NCBI GenBank assembly: GCA_030604735.1
Contig: JAUVVG010000003.1
Span: forward strand, 82,987-146,986
Reading direction: 5' to 3'
DNA from: Azoarcus sp.
GTDB taxonomy: Bacteria; Pseudomonadota; Gammaproteobacteria; Burkholderiales; Rhodocyclaceae
Length of the DNA: 64,000 nucleotides
A program made the translations under genes and the position numbers. Position 1 is the stretch's first letter. Each line of letters begins with the position of its first letter. The notes under the pieces are model-generated. The model was not told the origin of the DNA and did no database searches. It saw only the letters and a program-made list of their open reading frames with translations. Positions 17,537 through 26,721 of this stretch are shown here, one piece after another.

Positions 17537-18247
17537 TCAGGAGCCCCGCTTGCGCAGGAGATCAACTCTCATCGGGCGTTCGAAACGGACGCCTGCTGGG
17601 GTCATGTGAGACTCGAACAAGCTGCGGACCTGGTAGCGTACAGATTCGGTGATATCGAGCTGGGTATGGGACAGGTTCATCATCCGGCGCTCGAAGTCTG
17701 CGAAATCTGCGAAACTGACTGGCGCGAGAAAGTTGATCTGCTCCACTCGCTCGAACAGTCCGCGATCACAGGCACGCGCCAAGGCAGCGATTGCCGCCTC
17801 GCGCACAAGCTGCTCGTCATGAAACAGGCGCATGATCTGATTGAACTCGCCATCGAAGACCGGCTCGGATATGTAAACAAGCCCTTCGCGTGTCAGCACT
17901 CGATGAATCTGGTCGAATGCATTATCCATTTGCGCCATCGGCACATGATGCAGGGACTTCAACATCATGACATGGTCGAAGCTTGCATCCGGCTGATCGA
18001 TGCATTCCGCCGCCCCATGCGCGAAACTTAACGACACCGGGCGATTCTTGGCAAGGTTGCGATTCAGCTGTATCTGATCCACCTCCAGTGCAAGTATTTC
18101 CTTTACTCCAGAGCCTTCCGCAAGGCGGAGGCTCATCGCAGCGTCTCCGCATCCAAGCTCCAGCAACCGCACCCCGCGAAGTGGAAGCTTACGCACGATC
18201 AAGTCGTACTCGTCGTCAATCGACACGAGAGTATCGCTGCGATTCAT
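17537..18247 (-). CDS. class I SAM-dependent methyltransferase, last gene of catabolic operon
   Basis: A 236-residue Rossmann-fold methyltransferase. Motif I is LLELGCGDAAMSL (about residues 28-40), the acidic residue ending strand 2 is in LALEVDQ, and the post-motif region is FDHVMMLKSLHHVP, typical of Methyltransf_11/25 enzymes. The acceptor cannot be read from sequence. The ATG overlaps the TGA of the CitE-like gene by 4 bp (ATGA), so it belongs to the catabolic operon. A methyltransferase is unexpected there; it might make or detoxify a methyl ester, or act on a small carboxylic acid, but that is a guess. Confidence 0.82.
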   Translation of the reverse strand: MNRSDTLVSIDDEYDLIVRKLPLRGVRLLELGCGDAAMSLRLAEGSGVKEILALEVDQIQLNRNLAKNRPVSLSFAHGAAECIDQPDASFDHVMMLKSLHHVPMAQMDNAFDQIHRVLTREGLVYISEPVFDGEFNQIMRLFHDEQLVREAAIAALARACDRGLFERVEQINFLAPVSFADFADFERRMMNLSHTQLDITESVRYQVRSLFESHMTPAGVRFERPMRVDLLRKRGS

Positions 18248-19044
18248 CGTACATCTTCCAACATTCGCCTGGCGCGTTCGATCACGGGACGGTCAATCAG
18301 TTTGCCGTTCAGGCGAATCGCACCGAGCCCGTCCGAACCCGCAGCCGCATCGACGACCAATTTTGCCCAGGCCAGCTCCGATTCACTCGCTGAAAGCCCC
18401 TTATTAACCCATTCCACCTGATTGGGATGGATACACAACTTGGCTCCGAAACCGAGTTGCCTTGCTGTTGCCACGTCGTTGACAAGTTTCTCCGTATCGT
18501 CGAGCGAAACGGTGACGCCATCGATCGGTGGCACCAAGCCAGCGATCGCCGAGGCCAGGACCAAGCGCGAGCGTGCATAAAGCAAGGCCTCGCCCTCTCC
18601 CTCGATTCCTGCATCAAGCTGAAAATCGACCGAGCCGAAAGCCAGTCGGGTCACACCCGGAACCGAAGCAAGCTCCAGCACTCTCCAGACACCCAGTGCC
18701 GACTCGATGACGGCAATGACCGGCACACCCTCGGGAACTCGGGAAACGAAATCGGCAAGCAGAGAAGCGTCCTCTGCCTTGGGCAAAACCGCGGCACACA
18801 CCTTGCCTGCATGCAACAAGCGGCAATCTTCGTCATACCATTCCGTGCCCGTACCATTGACCCGGACGGATGCCACTCCACCCGCAGCAAACCATTCACG
18901 TATCGATTCGCGTGCCATCGCCTTACGCTCTGGCAGTACGCCATCCTCAAGGTCGAGAATCACCCCGTCGGCACCTGATGCCGCCGCTTTTGCAAAGCGT
19001 TCAGGCCGGTCACCCGGAACGAACAAATATGAACGTGTCGACAC
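18244..19044 (-). CDS. CitE-like CoA-ester lyase (HpcH/HpaI family)
   Basis: A 266-residue TIM-barrel lyase of the CitE/citramalyl-CoA lyase type. It starts with the family hallmark RSYLFVPGDRPERFAKA and continues with DGVILDLEDGV, where the acidic residues and Arg bind CoA and substrate. The metal-site Glu is in VIAVIESALGV (about residue 117) and the Asp in FGSVDFQLDAG (about 143). The length fits the short CitE-like and Ccl enzymes that cleave citramalyl-CoA or malyl-CoA-type esters into acetyl-CoA plus a 2-oxoacid. With the CoA-transferase and MaoC hydratase of the same operon it could complete an itaconate-type route. It overlaps the methyltransferase gene by 4 bp. Confidence 0.9.
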   Translation of the reverse strand: MSTRSYLFVPGDRPERFAKAAASGADGVILDLEDGVLPERKAMARESIREWFAAGGVASVRVNGTGTEWYDEDCRLLHAGKVCAAVLPKAEDASLLADFVSRVPEGVPVIAVIESALGVWRVLELASVPGVTRLAFGSVDFQLDAGIEGEGEALLYARSRLVLASAIAGLVPPIDGVTVSLDDTEKLVNDVATARQLGFGAKLCIHPNQVEWVNKGLSASESELAWAKLVVDAAAGSDGLGAIRLNGKLIDRPVIERARRMLEDVR

Positions 19045-19089
19045 CCTGCCCTCCCCTTTCTTATCGAATTTCGATTCTTCAAGAATCGC

Positions 19090-20280
19090 TTAGACGCCCA
19101 TTCTTCGGGCGCGAAACATGACGAGCGACATCCCGATGAAAAGCACCACCGTCCCAAACACCACGAACCCAATTGCATGCGCACCGCTTAGTGCCACCAA
19201 ACCGGCGAACAGGGGCGGACCGGCCACCACCCCAAAATAGGTAATGAACAACGCGCCCCCAGTCATCGCTCCCGTCTGGCCCGGCGGGGCAAGCCTTGCA
19301 ATCTCGGCAAGGTAGACGCCGTTCCAGCCGATCGCGGTAGCGCCGAACGCCGCACAAAGCACGAGTACCCAGGCGAAAGGCCAACTCTGAGCAACAATCG
19401 CCATCAGAAGCGCGCAAGACGCCATCCCGACCGCAAGCAAACCGAGTAACAAACGCGATCCGATCCAGTTATCGGCCATCCACCCCCAGAGCAGGCGACC
19501 AAAAATCCCGGCTCCCTGCGACACGGACATCACGAAACCCGCCGCCACAAGTCCCAGCCCGAACTCCTCGGTCAGGTAGGTCACCAGAAATGTCGTAAGG
19601 CACAACTGCATCGCGCCAAAGAAAAAGGAACAGAGAGCCAGATCCCTGATGGCAGGAAATGCAAACACCATTTTCAAGGGACCAAACACGCCTCGCAGCG
19701 AGACCCCCCGGGTCCGGTCGCGGTCGTCATCGAGACCGCTCCGGATCGACTGAGTCGCAGCTGCCATGACGAGACATATGAAGGCCACGACCATTGCAGC
19801 CTCACGCCAACCGACCGACAGCACGAGCGTGGGCACTAGTGCGCCCGCCATCATCCCGCCAATTGGCACCCCGGTCTGCTTGAGCGAAAAAACGAACCCC
19901 AGACGATGGGCAGGCGTGGTTCTCGCCAGAATGTGGCTACTGGCCGGCGTGACCGGTCCGTAGCCAAAGCCGATCAACAGCGCGCCCAGGACAATCAACC
20001 ACGGTTGTCCAGCGGCTGCGACCACCAGCCCGATTGAACAGAGAACCAGGCAGATCTGACTGACCCGAATCGCGCCGTATCGGACGATCAAGTCGCCGCT
20101 ACCCAGGCTCGACAACATGCTCCCGATGTACACGAGGCCGACGAACAGTCCAATCAACGAGGGTGCCAATCCGATTTCAGCAGCTGCAGCCGGCGCAAGC
20201 ACCGGCGCAGTCAGCGAAGACATCGAAACGAGCGCCTGAATTCCCAGTGTGATCAGGAGCGGAAGCAAACCCGCCTTCAC
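19090..20280 (-). CDS. MFS transporter
   Basis: A 396-residue major facilitator with about twelve membrane helices and a central hydrophilic loop near residues 190-215 (RSGLDDDRDRTRG). The helix 2-3 loop holds GSGDLIVRYGAIRVS, a variant of the family's G-x-x-x-D-R-x-G-R motif, and helix 5 has the motif GFVFSLKQTGVPIGGMMAG. The early helices and the KQTGVPIGG segment resemble cyanate/organic-anion porters. It starts 4 bp inside the GntR gene end. As a second transporter beside the TRAP system it may export a product or take up another substrate of the same pathway. Confidence 0.87.
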   Translation of the reverse strand: MKAGLLPLLITLGIQALVSMSSLTAPVLAPAAAAEIGLAPSLIGLFVGLVYIGSMLSSLGSGDLIVRYGAIRVSQICLVLCSIGLVVAAAGQPWLIVLGALLIGFGYGPVTPASSHILARTTPAHRLGFVFSLKQTGVPIGGMMAGALVPTLVLSVGWREAAMVVAFICLVMAAATQSIRSGLDDDRDRTRGVSLRGVFGPLKMVFAFPAIRDLALCSFFFGAMQLCLTTFLVTYLTEEFGLGLVAAGFVMSVSQGAGIFGRLLWGWMADNWIGSRLLLGLLAVGMASCALLMAIVAQSWPFAWVLVLCAAFGATAIGWNGVYLAEIARLAPPGQTGAMTGGALFITYFGVVAGPPLFAGLVALSGAHAIGFVVFGTVVLFIGMSLVMFRARRMGV

Positions 20281-21050
20281 CTCGCTTCGGTCCCGCCCCA
20301 GCGCTGGAGGCGCTGCGTCGTCGAGTAACTGAATCGATCGCCAGGGTGGAGGCTGACGGCTACCTCGAAGAGCTCATCATTCGAGGCAAAGTACTTACGT
20401 ACGACCAGCAAACCCGGGCTCCCGGGTTCGGAGCCCAATGTGACCGCAGCTTCCCCGTCGATCAGCACCGCGCTGATCTCCTGACGAACCTCGACCACCA
20501 TCACACCGTACTTCTGCTCGATAAGCGCATAGATCGGAAGAGTCGGATTGTCGAGCTCTTCGATGACGCCACGATATGGCCTCGCGATATACACATCGGT
20601 CACCGACAAGGGGCGTCGTTCATTCGGAATGAAACGTGCCCCCTTCACATGCAACCATGCCTGACCGACACGGCATTCGAGCAGGTCTGCATGCGACTCG
20701 TCGGCGATAAGGTCTTCGCTGCCACGGATCTCAAGTCGCACATCACGCACGTACTGGAAAAGATCCGAAATTCCCTCGCTTGCCTGAACGTAACGCGACG
20801 CAATCTGGTTGGCCTTCACCCGCGTACCCACACCCGGCTGACGCGATATGAAACCGAGCTCACTCAAACGCCTGATCGCCTCCCTTACCGTATGACGACT
20901 GACATTGAACTGCTGACACAGCTCATGCTCGGTAGGCAACAGACTTTCGAGCGGATAACGTCCGCTCTGAATATCTTCAATCAGTGCCTGCGCCAACACC
21001 AAGTATCGGGGCTGGCCGGCAGCAAGCAGGTTTGGGGTGTTCTGATTCAT
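20277..21050 (-). CDS. GntR/HutC-family regulator with UTRA domain
   Basis: A 257-residue regulator. The N-terminal winged helix (about residues 15-80) has the GntR signature LPTEHELCQQFNVSRHTVREAIRRL followed by the wing QPGVGTRV, and the C-terminal UTRA domain (about 95-245) would bind the effector. Members usually repress catabolic genes until a pathway metabolite binds. It is embedded in the operon with 4-bp overlaps on both sides, so it would be autoregulated. A perfect palindrome at the operon promoter (31122-31137) is the obvious candidate operator. The effector is unknown but is probably a substrate or CoA ester of this pathway. Confidence 0.9.
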   Translation of the reverse strand: MNQNTPNLLAAGQPRYLVLAQALIEDIQSGRYPLESLLPTEHELCQQFNVSRHTVREAIRRLSELGFISRQPGVGTRVKANQIASRYVQASEGISDLFQYVRDVRLEIRGSEDLIADESHADLLECRVGQAWLHVKGARFIPNERRPLSVTDVYIARPYRGVIEELDNPTLPIYALIEQKYGVMVVEVRQEISAVLIDGEAAVTLGSEPGSPGLLVVRKYFASNDELFEVAVSLHPGDRFSYSTTQRLQRWGGTEAR

Positions 21051-22237
21051 ATGACTTTTTCGGCTTCAAGCGATGCGATCCAATCCTTGTCGTCACGAAT
21101 TTCGCGCAGAATCTCCTGCGTATGCTCGCCCAAGCGCGGCGCAGCTCTCTTCGGCAACTGCTCGCCCGTGCAGCGTATCGGACAAGCCAGGGTTTTTATC
21201 GAACCGCGCTCCGGATGCGGCACGTCCACCACGATCCCCTGTTCGCGCGCATACACGTTATCAAGTGCCTGCGCCACATCATATACCGGCGCAGCGGGAA
21301 CCTTTCCGGCAAGCCGACTCATCCATTCGGCCGTCGTCTCCTTCATCAGCACGTCATCGAGGGCTGTTGTCAGTTCATCACGATGTTCGAGGCGCGCCTT
21401 GAACGTCGCAAACCGCGGATCGGTGGCCCACTCCGGACGTCCAATCACATCGGCGAGAACGCCCCAGAACTTCTCCTTGTTGCACATGATGAATATCCAT
21501 CCATCCTGGGTGCGGTAGAGCTGGCTTGGGGTGAGCGACGGATGACTCGAGCGCGGAGAGCGTGTCGTCTTGACCCCTTCGTTGAGGTACCAGGTTCCGA
21601 CATAGCTCAGGTTATGCATGGCCACATCAAACAGGCTGACGTCGACATCGCGGCCGACACCAGTGGCGCGCGCACCAAGCACCGACGACACCAGAGCCAG
21701 CGCGGACATCGTCCCGGTCATCATGTCGATGATCGAAATTCCGAAGCGCGCCGGGGGGCCACCGGGTTCGCCAGTCAACGACAGGTAGCCCGCCTCGGCC
21801 TGCATCAGGTAGTCGTAGCCCGGCCAGGCAGCACGCGGACCTTCACGGCCGTATGCCGACAGATGTGCGCAAACGATCTTCTCGTTGTATGCCTTCAATT
21901 TTTCATAGGTCAGGCCGAGCTTGACCGGAATGTCACCGCGAAGGTTATCGAACACGGCATCGGCGGTCTTCACCAACTCGTGCAGTACAGCCTGTCCCGC
22001 GGGCTTCTTGAGATCGAGTGTGAAGCTCTTCTTGTTGCGATTGAAGGACTGATGGAAATGGCTATCGCCTGGCGCAAAGAAGTAAGGCCCGACGCTGCGC
22101 CCAACATCGCCCCCGTCGCCAGGATTCTCGATCTTGATCACCTCCGCCCCAAGATCCGCGAGGTGTTGCGAGCCAAATGGCCCCGCACCATACTGCTCCA
22201 CGGCAATGATGCGCACGCCTTCAAGGGGGAGACTCAT
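21047..22237 (-). CDS. class III (CaiB/BaiF) CoA-transferase
   Basis: A 396-residue family III CoA-transferase. The N-terminal signature LPLEGVRIIAVEQYGAGPF is typical, as is NRNKKSFTLDLK, and the catalytic Asp that forms the acyl anhydride is Asp171 in FGISIIDMMTG. Such enzymes move CoA between carboxylates, for example succinyl-CoA to itaconate, mesaconate, formate or carnitine. Within this operon it would activate the imported acid. It is flanked by 4-bp overlaps with the acyl-CoA dehydrogenase and the GntR gene. The family is certain; the acceptor is inferred from context only. Confidence 0.93.
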   Translation of the reverse strand: MSLPLEGVRIIAVEQYGAGPFGSQHLADLGAEVIKIENPGDGGDVGRSVGPYFFAPGDSHFHQSFNRNKKSFTLDLKKPAGQAVLHELVKTADAVFDNLRGDIPVKLGLTYEKLKAYNEKIVCAHLSAYGREGPRAAWPGYDYLMQAEAGYLSLTGEPGGPPARFGISIIDMMTGTMSALALVSSVLGARATGVGRDVDVSLFDVAMHNLSYVGTWYLNEGVKTTRSPRSSHPSLTPSQLYRTQDGWIFIMCNKEKFWGVLADVIGRPEWATDPRFATFKARLEHRDELTTALDDVLMKETTAEWMSRLAGKVPAAPVYDVAQALDNVYAREQGIVVDVPHPERGSIKTLACPIRCTGEQLPKRAAPRLGEHTQEILREIRDDKDWIASLEAEKVI

Positions 22238-23409
22238 GCCGGATTCCTCTCGATCAGTTGCTTGGCGATGATGATGCGCTGCAACTCGTTGGTCCCCTCA
22301 CCTATGGTCAGCAAGGGCGCGTCACGGTAATAGCGCTCGATGTTGTATTCCTTGGAATAACCGTAACCTCCGTGTATGCGCATCGCGTCCATCGAGTTCG
22401 TGACGGCGGCTTCGGTGGCAAAGTATTTCGCCATCCCAGCCTCCATGTCGCAGCGATCGCCACGGTCGTATGCTTGCGCTGAGGACTCCACCAGCAGCCG
22501 GGCCGCCTCGACGCGGGTAGCCATTTCGCCCAACATGAGTTGGATGGCTTGATGCTCGCATATAGGCTTGCCGAAGGTCTTGCGTACTTGCGAGTAAGCC
22601 ACCGACTCTTCCAGTGCAGCACGCGCGACACCGACGCCGCGGGCCGCGACGTTGATCCGTCCCAACTCGAGGCCTGACAAGACTTGCTTGAGTCCGACGC
22701 CCTCGACCCCACCGATCAGCCTATTCACTGGCACTCTATAGTCTTCAAAGACCAACTCGCAGGAGTCGATGCCGCGATAACCCAGCTTCTCAAGCTTGCG
22801 AGCGACCTTGAAACCAGGCCCCTTTTCTGCGAGCAGGAGACTCATGCCTTTGTGACGTGGCGTCGCTCCGGGGTCAGTCTTCACCAACAGGGCAATACAG
22901 TTGCCATACATACTGTTGGTGATCCAGGTCTTGGCACCGTTGACCACGTAATGATCACCGTCACGCTTGGCCACGGTACGAATCGCCTGAAGATCCGTGC
23001 CGGCATCGGGCTCAGTCAAGCCAATACCCCCACGTAACTCCCCAGTTGCAAAACGCGGCAAGAAATAGGCCTTTTGCTCAGGCGTGCCATGGCGCTGCAC
23101 TGCCGAGGCCATGATCAAGTGTGAGTTGATGATTCCCGATAGAGACATCCATGTGCGTGCGATACGCTCGACAATCTTTGCGTACGAGGAAGTCGACAGC
23201 CCCAGGCCACCATACTCTTCGGCGATGATGCAGCCGAACAAGCCCATCTCTTTCATCTTCTCGACGATCTCGGCCGGATAGATATCCTCATGCTCGAACT
23301 TTCTCACATGCTGAGCGACCTCGGTTTCGAGAAATCGGTCGATCATGTCAAGGATCAGGGTTTCCTGTTCGTTGTTCTGGTCAATTCGGTCGTTCATGTC
23401 GGTTCTCAT
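22234..23409 (-). CDS. acyl-CoA dehydrogenase
   Basis: A 391-residue FAD-dependent acyl-CoA dehydrogenase with the usual three-part fold. The FAD-contacting segment GIGLTEPDAGTDLQAI is at about residues 128-143, WITNS at 164-168, and the C-terminal catalytic-base region is TIGEGTNELQRIIIAKQL, with Glu in GEGT as the likely base. The chain resembles glutaryl-, isovaleryl- or methylsuccinyl-type enzymes, but substrate type cannot be fixed. Two in-frame ATGs (23409 and 23397) are possible, neither with a strong ribosome site. It is coupled to the CoA-transferase gene by a 4-bp overlap. Confidence 0.92.
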   Translation of the reverse strand: MRTDMNDRIDQNNEQETLILDMIDRFLETEVAQHVRKFEHEDIYPAEIVEKMKEMGLFGCIIAEEYGGLGLSTSSYAKIVERIARTWMSLSGIINSHLIMASAVQRHGTPEQKAYFLPRFATGELRGGIGLTEPDAGTDLQAIRTVAKRDGDHYVVNGAKTWITNSMYGNCIALLVKTDPGATPRHKGMSLLLAEKGPGFKVARKLEKLGYRGIDSCELVFEDYRVPVNRLIGGVEGVGLKQVLSGLELGRINVAARGVGVARAALEESVAYSQVRKTFGKPICEHQAIQLMLGEMATRVEAARLLVESSAQAYDRGDRCDMEAGMAKYFATEAAVTNSMDAMRIHGGYGYSKEYNIERYYRDAPLLTIGEGTNELQRIIIAKQLIERNPA

Positions 23410-23420
23410 TCAATAAGGGA

Positions 23421-24863
23421 TTAAACGTGCCCGCCAAGGGCGCGCGAGAAGTCAGCCGCAGGCGTGTCATCCAGGGACAGAACCGCTTCGAGTACGCTCC
23501 TTGCACGCGCATCGGATACGGCCATCCGCGCGTTCTCGAGGTACTTGGCAACGATGTCGTCAGCACTGAGCGGACGGTCCGAGGCGCCTCGATTAATGTG
23601 CTCGCGGTGACTCAGTACTCGACCATCCTTGAGCGTCACTATCACTTCGCCGGAGTAGTATTTTGGGAACGCCGACTCCGGATCGATTTCGTACTGCACC
23701 TTGCCGGCGACCTCGAGTGTGACCGGATCGCTTAATCCTTCCTGGTCCAACTCGGCCAACCCGAAACGCCCCCGCACCAGACCTGACGCAACCGCGAACG
23801 GGATGCTGAACTGCGCGTCGTAACTGTTCTGTGGCTTCTGTTTGTTCGCGACCGGTTCGCATACCGTCTTGATCACTTCAGCCGGAATCAGCGCACGCAC
23901 ACTGGCGATATCCTCCGCACCCAGACCGTACTTCTGGCGCAACGCCATTGCGGCATCGGCACAGGCATGGGTGAAGTGGCAGGCTGGCAAGGGCTTGATG
24001 GCTACAGCCGAGACCTCCCATGTTTCGCCAAGTCCCTCGGTCGCCAGACCATAGTCGCACTGCTCGGCAAGCGGTCCAAGATGGCTGTTGAATAAGCCGA
24101 AGCGCCCCTCGTAGGTCGCCTTAGGCCCGATGAACCCATTGCGAGCGAGTGCTGCAGCCGTAATGCCGGCAACGCCGGCCCAACCCGGATGCATACGCTT
24201 GGTCCAGGCGCCGTCTTGCAGAAACTCGAGACTGCCTGACGCGACCGACAAGGCGATCCCTTGCGCCATCGCCAACTGGCGCGCGTTCAAGCCTCGCAGG
24301 CGACCTGCTATCAATGCGCAGGCGAAGGTGCCGATCAACCCTGTCGGATGAAAGCCTGTCTGGTGAAATCCACCTTTCGCGACCGATCCCAAACGTGTTG
24401 CGACTTCCATGCCAACGATATACGCGGTGACCATCTCACGACCCGACAGCGCTCCAGCCGCCGCTACGCCAAGGGCGCTCGGAAAACAACTCGCGGTGGC
24501 GTGAATCACACCCCGGGTGTGGGTATCGTCGTAGTCGAGACCGTGGACGAGCAGCCCGTTCATCAGCACCGCGTCACGCAGCGCCAACCGGGTACCGAAG
24601 CCGATCACGTCGCTGTCGCCCTCACCGAACTCGGAGACAGTCAAAAGCGTACGATGCGCGAAATCGTACTGGGTCGATGCGAGTGCAATTCCGACAGCAT
24701 CCAGGATCAGGTAGCGCGCACGCTCTCGTACGGCTTCGGGAATCTCCTCGTCCCGCAACTCGCAAGCAAAGCGTGCGAGTGTTTGCGCGAGATGAGTCTC
24801 GCCTTCAGCGGGCACTGCAAAATAGTTTTTTTGACGACTCATATTCATGATTTCCTTGTTCAT
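23421..24863 (-). CDS. MmgE/PrpD family protein
   Basis: A 480-residue MmgE/PrpD-fold enzyme, the family of 2-methylcitrate dehydratase and cis-aconitate decarboxylase (itaconate synthase). The active-site region has HGLDYDDTHTRGVIHATAS (about 107-125), placing Asp, Thr and His as in the characterised enzymes; later come GFHPTGLIGTF, AWTKRMHPGWAG and the His of LPACHFTHACAD. Decarboxylase and dehydratase cannot be told apart by eye. The ATG at 24863 overlaps the TRAP permease gene by 4 bp, but a second ATG at 24848 is preceded by AAGGAAATC, a better ribosome site. It would supply or consume a tricarboxylate-like acid for the pathway. Confidence 0.88.
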   Translation of the reverse strand: MNKEIMNMSRQKNYFAVPAEGETHLAQTLARFACELRDEEIPEAVRERARYLILDAVGIALASTQYDFAHRTLLTVSEFGEGDSDVIGFGTRLALRDAVLMNGLLVHGLDYDDTHTRGVIHATASCFPSALGVAAAGALSGREMVTAYIVGMEVATRLGSVAKGGFHQTGFHPTGLIGTFACALIAGRLRGLNARQLAMAQGIALSVASGSLEFLQDGAWTKRMHPGWAGVAGITAAALARNGFIGPKATYEGRFGLFNSHLGPLAEQCDYGLATEGLGETWEVSAVAIKPLPACHFTHACADAAMALRQKYGLGAEDIASVRALIPAEVIKTVCEPVANKQKPQNSYDAQFSIPFAVASGLVRGRFGLAELDQEGLSDPVTLEVAGKVQYEIDPESAFPKYYSGEVIVTLKDGRVLSHREHINRGASDRPLSADDIVAKYLENARMAVSDARARSVLEAVLSLDDTPAADFSRALGGHV

Positions 24864-26131
24864 CGAACGAGAAACAGCGAAATTGCCGGCACGTAGGTGA
24901 TCAACAACAAGCCGGTAATTCGGACGCCATAGAACGGCAGCACTCCACGTGCGACCTGATGCACGGGTATCTTTGCAATGCCGCTCATGACAAAGAGATT
25001 CAGCCCGATCGGCGGGGTCAGCGTCGCGATCTCGACGTTGGCAACCATGATCACTGCGAAGTGAATGGGGTCGATGCCGAGCGCTATGGCAACCGGGAAC
25101 AGCAACGGCGCAGTCAGTACGATCAACGCGACACCATCCAGAAACATGCCGAGAATCAGCAGGATGATGTTGACCAACAACAGAAACTCCCAGGGGCTCA
25201 TCTCCATCGCGGTGATGTAGGCGACGAGCTGCGCCGACACCCCCATGCGGGCGAGAACGAAGCCGACCAGACTACCGCCCATCACCACGGCGAAAATCAT
25301 CGTGGTCTGAAGCAGGGAGTCCTTTGCGACTCCCCAGATACCACCCACCGTGATGCTGCGATAGACGAATAGGCAAAGGAGCGCAGCATAGGCTGCAGCA
25401 AAGGCTGACACCTCGGTTGGGGTCAGGAATCCGGTGTAGATGCTCCCCAGAACGAAAACCGGCATCAACAGCGCAGCGGTTGCACTGGGAAGTCGCCGTC
25501 CGAAACCGCCCCAGTCGGGTTTTTGTGTCTTTGCGCCATAGTTGTTTCGTTTGGCGAAAAACACAGTGGCGACCATCAGCATCACCGCTTCCATCAGACC
25601 GGGGAGCAAACCCGCGATGAAGAGCTTGTCCACCGGTAGTCCGACGATGGACCCGATCAAGATGAAGCCCAGAGAAGGTGGGATCATCAAACCAAGCGTC
25701 CCGCCCACGGCAACGATCGCTGCGGAAAAACGCGCCGGATACTTCTCGCGCTTTAGCCCTTCAACCGTCGAAGCGCCGATCGCAGCGGCGGACCCGACAC
25801 TGGAGCCGGATACCGCCGCAAAAAACACACTGGTGATCAGTACGGTGAGCGCCAAGCCTCCCTTGACCGCCCGCACCACGCTACCCACTAGCTCGATCAT
25901 GAGGTTGGCGATCTGCCCCTTCATCATCAGGTTGCCGGCGAGCACGAACATCGGTATGGCCATCAGCGGATAACTGTTGACCGACTTGAACGCAGTCTGG
26001 GCGATTACCGTGGTCGGCACTCCGTCGATCAGCAGCACCAGGCCAGCGGTAACCAGGCCGAGGGCGACCGCGACATGTGTGCCGAGTCCAAGGAAGACCA
26101 GCATGACCGCCAATGCAATGAACATCAACAA
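24860..26131 (-). CDS. dctM: TRAP transporter large permease (DctM)
   Basis: A 423-residue DctM-type membrane subunit with about twelve helices. Typical family segments are AIPMFVLAGNLMMKG (about 58-72), AVSGSSVGSAAAIG (about 106-119), GGTLGLMIPPSLGFILIG, the MGGSLVGFVLARMGV region and ANVEIATLTPPIGLNLFV. It carries the sodium-driven solute path and works with the small permease 11 bp upstream and one or both binding proteins. It overlaps the MmgE/PrpD gene by 4 bp. Substrate is probably a carboxylate, judged from the operon's enzymes. Confidence 0.94.
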   Translation of the reverse strand: MLMFIALAVMLVFLGLGTHVAVALGLVTAGLVLLIDGVPTTVIAQTAFKSVNSYPLMAIPMFVLAGNLMMKGQIANLMIELVGSVVRAVKGGLALTVLITSVFFAAVSGSSVGSAAAIGASTVEGLKREKYPARFSAAIVAVGGTLGLMIPPSLGFILIGSIVGLPVDKLFIAGLLPGLMEAVMLMVATVFFAKRNNYGAKTQKPDWGGFGRRLPSATAALLMPVFVLGSIYTGFLTPTEVSAFAAAYAALLCLFVYRSITVGGIWGVAKDSLLQTTMIFAVVMGGSLVGFVLARMGVSAQLVAYITAMEMSPWEFLLLVNIILLILGMFLDGVALIVLTAPLLFPVAIALGIDPIHFAVIMVANVEIATLTPPIGLNLFVMSGIAKIPVHQVARGVLPFYGVRITGLLLITYVPAISLFLVR

Positions 26132-26142
26132 AACGTAATCTC

Positions 26143-26721
26143 CTAAAGTTCGGAACCGCTCGGCCCATTACCCGCATAAGGGTTTTCACCCTTCAACGTG
26201 CGCCACAAACAGGACAGGTAATAGGTGAAGAACAGCGCGGCACCGATCGGCATTGCAAGGAAAAGCACCCACAGCGGAATGTCGAGGTTCGACTCGGTCA
26301 TCATCCCCATCGTGTAGTAGCGCTCTAACTGCGGAATCGACGCGAAGAAGAGAAACCCGCAGAAACCCAGACCGATCGCACTTGCAAGGAAATGACACGC
26401 CTTTTGCAGCTTTGGCCCCAACCGGTCGACCAGGAGGTCGGTCCGGATATGGTGTCCGGCCGAACCCGCAGCCCCCAGCGTCATGAAGAATGCCCACACC
26501 ATGAGGTAACGGACCGCCTCTTCTGCCCAGAAATAGCTGGTGTTCAAGAAGGCACGACCGTAGGCTTCAACGAGCATGATCGTCGTCGCCGACAGGAACA
26601 TGACCGTCGCCCCTCCCAGCAGCACGCCGGACTCGAAACGCTGCCAAAGTCCGGCGTGGACCGGCAGATCCGCGCCTGCTTCCGGCTTAGCTTCCGACGC
26701 CACAACGAGCCCCAAGTGCAT
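26143..26721 (-). CDS. dctQ: TRAP transporter small permease (DctQ)
   Basis: A small TRAP permease of about 192 residues with four membrane helices. The stretch AYGRAFLNTSYFWAEEAVR (about residues 54-72) is the DctQ hallmark with the conserved W-x-E-E, followed by FMTLGAAGSAGHHIR. The start is uncertain: ATG 26721 overlaps the end of the binding-protein gene by 35 bp, and GTG 26703 with an upstream GGGGC is an alternative. It forms the membrane complex with DctM encoded 11 bp downstream. Confidence 0.88.
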   Translation of the reverse strand: MHLGLVVASEAKPEAGADLPVHAGLWQRFESGVLLGGATVMFLSATTIMLVEAYGRAFLNTSYFWAEEAVRYLMVWAFFMTLGAAGSAGHHIRTDLLVDRLGPKLQKACHFLASAIGLGFCGFLFFASIPQLERYYTMGMMTESNLDIPLWVLFLAMPIGAALFFTYYLSCLWRTLKGENPYAGNGPSGSEL

